Shown here: one piece after another, positions 45,576 through 49,311 of the stretch
Layout: each line of letters opens with the position of its first letter
Position numbering within the stretch: the first letter of the stretch is position 1
NCBI RefSeq assembly: GCF_900188425.1
Contig: NZ_FZON01000039.1
Span: 1 to 49,311 of the forward strand
From: Antarctobacter heliothermus
GTDB lineage: Bacteria > Pseudomonadota > Alphaproteobacteria > Rhodobacterales > Rhodobacteraceae
Length of the DNA stretch: 49,311 nucleotides
Direction of reading: 5' to 3'
Translations under genes and position numbers: made by a program
Notes under the pieces: generated by a model
What the model was told of the DNA's origin: nothing
Databases searched by the model: none
Seen by the model: only the letters and a program-made list of their open reading frames with translations

Positions 45576-46751
45576 ATGCGGTTTTCAGCTATTATCGGCG
45601 CGCTGATGCTGGCAGGCGCGGCGCAGGCACAGGACGTTCCCTGCGGCGGCGGCTTTGGCGCTTTTGTGGATGGCCTCCGTCAAGAGGCGGTCACGCTGGG
45701 GCATGACGCCGACACGGTTCGGCGGTTTTTCGCCAGCGCCCAGCAAAGCGCTGCCGTGTTGCGGGCCGACGGACGGCAGGGAATCTTTCAGGATCCCTTC
45801 ATCACCTTCTCGCGAAAGCTGATTAGCCAAAGCCGCCTCGACAAGGGGCGACAGATGGCAGACCGCTATGACGGCGTGTTTGACCGCATCGAAAGCGAAT
45901 TCGGCCTGTCGCGTGGCGTGCTACTGGCCTTTTGGGCGTTCGAGACGGATTTCGGAGCCTTTCAGGGCGATTTCAACACGGTGAACGCGTTGGTGACGCT
46001 GGCGCATGACTGCCGCCGCCCCGAGATTTTCCGCCCGCAGATCTTTGCCGCGCTGTCGCTGTATGAACAGGGGGATCTGGACCCTCGCACCACGACAGGC
46101 GCATGGGCCGGTGAGATCGGCATGGTGCAGATGCTGCCCAAGGACATCCTGATCAACGGTGTCGATGGCGATGGTGATGGCCATGTGACCCCCAAGACCT
46201 CGGCCCCTGATGCGTTGATGTCTGGTGCCAAGATGCTGTCGCACCTGGGCTGGCGTCCGAATGAGCCGTGGCTGCAAGAGGTGGTGCTGCCGTCCGATCT
46301 GGACTGGTACGACACCGGGATGCACGCCACCAAGACCGTTGCCGAATGGGAGCAACTGGGCGTGCGCGGCGCCAACGGCGCGCTGGATGACGGGCGCTTG
46401 CCAGCGTCGATCATCATCCCGCAGGGGCGCAAGGGGCCGGCCTTTATCGCCTATCCCAACTTCAGCGTCTATTTTGAATGGAACCAGAGCTTTACCTACG
46501 TTCTGACCGCCGCCTACTTTGGCACCCGGCTGCAAGGCGCGCCGGTTTACGATGCGGGCAACCCGGACCCGGGGCTGGAGGGCGAGCAGATGAAGCGCCT
46601 GCAAGCCAAGCTGGCCGCGCGTGGCTATGACGTGGGCAAGATTGACGGCATCCTTGGCGCGGGCACGCGCGACGCGGTGCGCAACGTGCAGCGCGAATTG
46701 GGGATGCCGGCGGACGCATGGCCAACGCGGGAACTGCTGAACCGGCTCTGA
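45576..46751 (+). CDS. Lytic murein transglycosylase, MltB family, with peptidoglycan-binding domain
   Basis: The 391-residue protein has a signal peptide (about 1-18, ending AQAQD; no lipobox cysteine at the cleavage point). The SLT_2/MltB domain spans about 25-315; the catalytic Glu is E123 in LAFWAFETDFGAFQG, with GEIGMVQMLPKDIL and GYPNF-type motifs typical of the family. A PG_binding_1 domain follows at about 330-388 (LQAKLAARGYDVGKIDGILGAGT). It cleaves the glycan strand to 1,6-anhydroMurNAc in the periplasm. The ATG at 45576 starts the signal; the earlier in-frame start would hide it. A 221-base gap upstream separates it from the receiver gene. Confidence 0.92.
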   Translation: MRFSAIIGALMLAGAAQAQDVPCGGGFGAFVDGLRQEAVTLGHDADTVRRFFASAQQSAAVLRADGRQGIFQDPFITFSRKLISQSRLDKGRQMADRYDGVFDRIESEFGLSRGVLLAFWAFETDFGAFQGDFNTVNALVTLAHDCRRPEIFRPQIFAALSLYEQGDLDPRTTTGAWAGEIGMVQMLPKDILINGVDGDGDGHVTPKTSAPDALMSGAKMLSHLGWRPNEPWLQEVVLPSDLDWYDTGMHATKTVAEWEQLGVRGANGALDDGRLPASIIIPQGRKGPAFIAYPNFSVYFEWNQSFTYVLTAAYFGTRLQGAPVYDAGNPDPGLEGEQMKRLQAKLAARGYDVGKIDGILGAGTRDAVRNVQRELGMPADAWPTRELLNRL

Positions 46752-46775
46752 CAGGGCAGGGACAGAAGACATTCG

Positions 46776-46804
46776 GGGCGGGTGCGGCGGCACCCGCCCT
46801 TTTT
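46776..46804 (+). terminator. Intrinsic terminator of the lytic transglycosylase gene
   Basis: A 9-10 bp stem GGGCGGGTGC/GCACCCGCCC with a 4-base loop followed by TTTTT, 25 bases beyond the stop. It is a textbook Rho-independent terminator. Confidence 0.88.
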
Positions 46805-46824
46805 CAATTCCCTGTTTGTATGGC

Positions 46825-48519
46825 TCACCCGATGATTTCGAACTTGTTCACATCGACCATGCCCCGGTCGGTGATTTTCAGCGCGGGGATCACCGGTAGC
46901 GCCAGAAAGGCCAGTTGCAGGAAGGGCTCTTCCAGCCCGACGCCCAGCGATTTTGCCGCCGCGCGCAGGTCCACCAGCCTCGCGCGCACGGACTCAAAAG
47001 GCTCCAGCGACATCAGCCCGGCGACCGGCAGGGCCAGTTCGGCCAGAACCTGTCCGTCGCGCACGACGACAAAGCCGCCCTCGATCTGGCCCAGCCGGTT
47101 GGCCGCCACGGCCATGTCGGCATAGTCCACGCCGACGCATGCGATGTTGTGGTGGTCGTGGCAGACGGTTGAGGCAATCGCCCCCGCCCGCAAGCCGAAC
47201 CCGCGCACAAAGCCGGTGGCGATATTGCCGTTTTTCCCGTGCCGTTCGACCACCGCGATGCGCACCAGATCGCGCGCTACGTCGGGGCGTTTGTCGCCAT
47301 TTGTGATCGGGATGTCCTCATGCAGGTGGTCGGTCAGGATCTGGCCCTCGCGGATGCCGATTACATCGGTTTCCACCCGGTTGGCGCGGGTACGGAAATC
47401 CTGCGCACTGACGGTTGGTGCCTTGACGGAGCCGCGTCCCACCGGGTCCACCGTCCCGCGTCCGGCAAAGCCGTCGTCGCCCACCACCACGCCGCCGGCC
47501 AGCACCAATTGCGCCTCGCAGTGTTCCAGCGACCTGACGGCCACGATATCGGCGCGCTTTCCAGGCGCGATCATGCCGCGATCCTTGAGGCCAAAGGCCT
47601 CTGCTGCCGACAACGTTGCGGCGCGGTAAACCGCCAGAGGCGGGCAGCCCAGACGGATCAGCTCGCGGATCATGTAGTCCAGATGCCCGTATTCGCCGAT
47701 ATCCAGCGGGTTCCGGTCGTCGGTACACAAGCACATGTAAGGCGCTGTCCGCTCATTCAGCAGCGGCTGCAATGCGTGCAAGTCCTTGGAGACAGAGCCT
47801 TCGCGGATCAGCACCCGCATTCCCTTGCGCAGCTTTTCCAGCGCCTCTTCGGGATTTGTCGCCTCATGTTCGGTGCGGATACCAGCGGCGATATAGGCGT
47901 TCAGATCCTTGCCCGACAGGAGCGGGCAATGGCCGTCCACATGCCCGTCCTCGAACAGGCGCAGTTTGTCCATGCAGCCCGGATCGCGGTGGATCACACC
48001 CGGAAAGTTCATGAACTCCGCCAGTCCAAGGCCGGATGGGTGGCCCATCAGCGCAGCAATCGCCTCTGCGTCCAGATCCGCGCCCGCGGTTTCCATGTGG
48101 GTTGAGGGCACGCAGGAGCTGAGTTGGACCTTGATGTCCATCAGCGTGTGGCGGCTCGCCTCCTGGAAATAGCGCACACCGGCGGCGCCGATCACATTGG
48201 CAATCTCATGCGGATCGCAGATGGCCGTCGTCACCCCGCGCGGGGCGACGCAGCGGTCAAATTCGAACGGCGTGACCAGCGAGGATTCGATGTGCAGATG
48301 CGTGTCGATGAACCCGGGCACCAGGGTCAGGCCCGAGACGTCGATCACCTGCCGCGCCTCATACTGGTCGAAGACGCCGATGATCGTGTCGCCGCAAATC
48401 GCTACGTCGCCCGTCAGAAGCGCGCCCGTGATCAGGTCAAACACCTGCCCGCCGCGCAGCACGAGATCTGCGGCCTCATCGCCGCGCCCCTGTGCGATCC
48501 GCTGTTCCAGTTCCGCCAT
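46825..48519 (-). CDS. ade: Adenine deaminase
   Basis: The 564-residue amidohydrolase converts adenine to hypoxanthine for purine salvage. The metal-binding H74-L-H76 motif ([12 protein letters not shown]) follows the beta-sandwich start, with further conserved blocks [36 protein letters not shown] and [12 protein letters not shown] (Asp ligand), and the C-terminal [22 protein letters not shown]. Length is right for the bacterial type. The ATG at 48519 has GGAGG upstream; the long in-frame extension to 48744 reads through repeat copy G and is not coding. It converges on the lytic transglycosylase and is divergent from the broken choX. Confidence 0.95.
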   Translation of the reverse strand: MAELEQRIAQGRGDEAADLVLRGGQVFDLITGALLTGDVAICGDTIIGVFDQYEARQVIDVSGLTLVPGFIDTHLHIESSLVTPFEFDRCVAPRGVTTAICDPHEIANVIGAAGVRYFQEASRHTLMDIKVQLSSCVPSTHMETAGADLDAEAIAALMGHPSGLGLAEFMNFPGVIHRDPGCMDKLRLFEDGHVDGHCPLLSGKDLNAYIAAGIRTEHEATNPEEALEKLRKGMRVLIREGSVSKDLHALQPLLNERTAPYMCLCTDDRNPLDIGEYGHLDYMIRELIRLGCPPLAVYRAATLSAAEAFGLKDRGMIAPGKRADIVAVRSLEHCEAQLVLAGGVVVGDDGFAGRGTVDPVGRGSVKAPTVSAQDFRTRANRVETDVIGIREGQILTDHLHEDIPITNGDKRPDVARDLVRIAVVERHGKNGNIATGFVRGFGLRAGAIASTVCHDHHNIACVGVDYADMAVAANRLGQIEGGFVVVRDGQVLAELALPVAGLMSLEPFESVRARLVDLRAAAKSLGVGLEEPFLQLAFLALPVIPALKITDRGMVDVNKFEIIG

Positions 48520-48609
48520 GTTGCTGCCTCCGAATGGACTTGCGCGCGATGATGGCACAGGTGGTCGCGGGGTGCGAGATGGCGCAGCGCTCGCATCGGC
48601 ACGCGGAAT

Positions 48610-48670
48610 GGGGGCGCTGCCCCCGTCTCCCTGCGGTCGACTCCCCCGGGATATTTTTGGACAGAAGAAA
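48610..48670 (-). repeat. Dispersed intergenic repeat, copy G (61 bp, identical to copy F)
   Basis: The reverse complement equals 43413-43473 over all 61 bases, including the GGGGGC-AGC-GCCCCC hairpin at its far end. It lies in the divergent gap between adenine deaminase and the choX remnant, so here it cannot be simply a 3'-end terminator. Confidence 0.85.
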
Positions 48671-48758
48671 CCGCGAAGACCCGAACGCCTTGGCAGGCCG
48701 GTTGCAAAGACGCGCGGGGCACGATCTACTCTGCGCAAAATCAACCAGGGAGACGATC

Positions 48759-48986
48759 ATGATAAAGACCCTTACCTCTGCCCTCGCGCTTAGCCTTGTG
48801 TCCGGGGCCGCGCTGGCCAATTGCGACAGCGTCACCTTTTCGGATGTGGGCTGGACCGACATTACCGCCACGACTGCCGCCACAACCGTTGTACTGGATG
48901 CGCTGGGCTATGAGACCGACATCAAAGTGCTGTCGGTGCCGGTGACTTATCCCGCAATATTCACCGGCGGTCCGTGTGCGGTGTGA
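48759..48986 (+). pseudogene. choX: Choline-binding protein (ChoX-like), truncated by an IS
   Basis: The open frame has 75 codons, of which the first 64 look native: a signal peptide (SALALSLVSGAALA), then CDSVTFSDVGWTDITATTAA and LDALGYETDIKVLSVPVTY, the N-terminus of the ABC transporter choline-binding protein ChoX (OpuAC family, about 310 residues in full). After VPVTY the similarity stops, and a different sequence (PAIFTGGPCAV, stop) begins at 48951 where the IS starts. The remainder of the gene and any choWV permease and ATPase genes would lie beyond the element. The product cannot bind choline as is. CAGGGAGA precedes the ATG. Confidence 0.82.
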
Positions 48987-49311
48987 TTTCGGGGCGCGGT
49001 CGGGTTTCTTGACCTTGCGTGTGGCAGGAAGGGCGATCACGCTGCCGACGTTCGCGTCATACGTGTGGGTGGATGTGTTCGCGGCGCTTTCGGGCGAACG
49101 CGGTGATGCATCCGCACACGGCGTTGAACGCCACCGGGATCGGTGGCGACGGTCGGGAAGCGCGGTCATACAGGCGGTTCGGATCAGGGGCCGGCCCAAT
49201 GCATCCTGATGATTGTCGGCCATAGCATAGACCAGAAAGGCGCGGCGCTGCTTGCAAGCGCGAGCGTCATCCGGCGGCCGGAGAGAATGATCCGGGCGCC
49301 GGCACGGAGGA
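48951..49311 (-). mobile_element. End of an insertion sequence, probably IS1380-like
   Basis: From 48951 the choX reading frame loses similarity. The first bases, CCCGCAATATTCACCGG, are plausible as a terminal inverted repeat, and TTAT just before it (48947-48950) could be a target-site copy. The element holds about 230 bases of apparently non-coding sequence (48951-49183) and then the 3' end of a minus-strand transposase gene. The other end is outside the window. Confidence 0.6.
49184..49309 (-). CDS. Transposase C-terminal fragment (IS1380-like)
   Basis: On the minus strand 41 codons run from the window end to a TGA at 49184-49186. The residues LRAGARIILSGRRMTLALAS match the pattern at the C-terminus of IS1380-family transposases (L-x-x-G-x-R-I-I-x-S-x-R, then LALA). 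The catalytic core lies beyond the window. The family name is my best judgement from a short fragment; the fact that it is a mobile element is better supported by the interrupted choX gene. Other open frames over 48987-49223 are not convincing genes. Confidence 0.5.
   Translation of the reverse strand, partial: LRAGARIILSGRRMTLALASSAAPFWSMLWPTIIRMHWAGP

Noticed and set aside
48520-48744. In-frame N-terminal extension of adenine deaminase
   Set aside because: The extra codons read through the dispersed repeat copy G, and a good ribosome site stands directly before the ATG at 48519.
48987-49223. Short open frames between the choX break and the transposase stop
   Set aside because: Low-complexity Arg/Ser/Pro-rich composition and no ribosome site; most likely the non-coding end of the insertion sequence.

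Overview
The window is a GC-rich, tightly packed stretch of chromosome from an alphaproteobacterium, most probably a Rhodobacterales (Roseobacter-group) member. Pointers are three tandem peptide deformylase genes followed by fmt, a folK-rpoZ-rsh-DUF2062 block, a paired lysine/saccharopine pathway, a TRAP solute-binding protein, a ChoX-type choline-binding protein, and a recurring intergenic repeat (TTTCTTCTG..AAATATCCCGGGGG) of a kind I associate with this order. The genus cannot be fixed from the sequence alone. About 57 protein-coding genes or gene remnants are supported. I saw no rRNA, tRNA, CRISPR array or prophage.

Both ends lie inside insertion sequences. On the left, the 3' end of an IS5-type transposase gene (3-284) cuts off the C-terminus of a glycosyltransferase. 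On the right, an element with an IS1380-like transposase C-terminus (49184-49309, minus strand) interrupts a choX-like gene after 64 codons. Between them the content is mostly housekeeping and catabolic.

Layout. 1.5-7 kb: 2,4-dienoyl-CoA reductase (fadH), a DJ-1/PfpI protein, a decayed DUF4399 copy, a dihaem cytochrome c, an intact DUF4399 gene and a LysR regulator. 7-17 kb: an OmpA-type protein with a peroxidase-like and a GNAT gene, a CinA-type protein, sfsA, Mn-dependent pyrophosphatase, alkane monooxygenase (alkB), mutY, a DUF721/DciA-like gene, a DsbA-type oxidoreductase and a class III CoA-transferase. 17-24.5 kb: the two saccharopine-pathway dehydrogenases with a small secreted protein, a histidine phosphatase, a secreted unknown, map, an HPP-CBS membrane protein and a Tat-exported metallo-beta-lactamase-fold protein. 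24.7-31 kb: an orphan TRAP binding protein, rsmD with an FAD-dependent reductase, a peroxiredoxin, and an operon of pterin dehydratase, FemAB-like, glycerophosphodiesterase and RidA genes. 31-35 kb: DUF2062, rsh, rpoZ, folK. 35-45 kb: a NYN-domain gene, an ispH-DUF3429-methyltransferase-rnhA-TRIC operon, a MalY-type lyase, three def genes, fmt, two small GlsB/YeaQ-type membrane proteins and a glutathionyl-hydroquinone reductase. 45-49 kb: an atypical receiver-domain protein, a lytic transglycosylase, adenine deaminase and the broken choX.

Functional links. rsh and rpoZ (stringent response and RNA polymerase) sit together. The def cluster and fmt cover addition and removal of the N-formyl group, and map, elsewhere in the window, removes the initiator methionine. 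fadH, alkB and the CoA-transferase fit alkane and fatty-acid use, and the saccharopine pair fits lysine catabolism. I found no clear new defence or mobile system. The most interesting points are a third deformylase that has lost catalytic residues, the dispersed repeat family with two identical 61-bp inverted copies, the decayed DUF4399 paralogue, and the two IS-broken genes at the edges.
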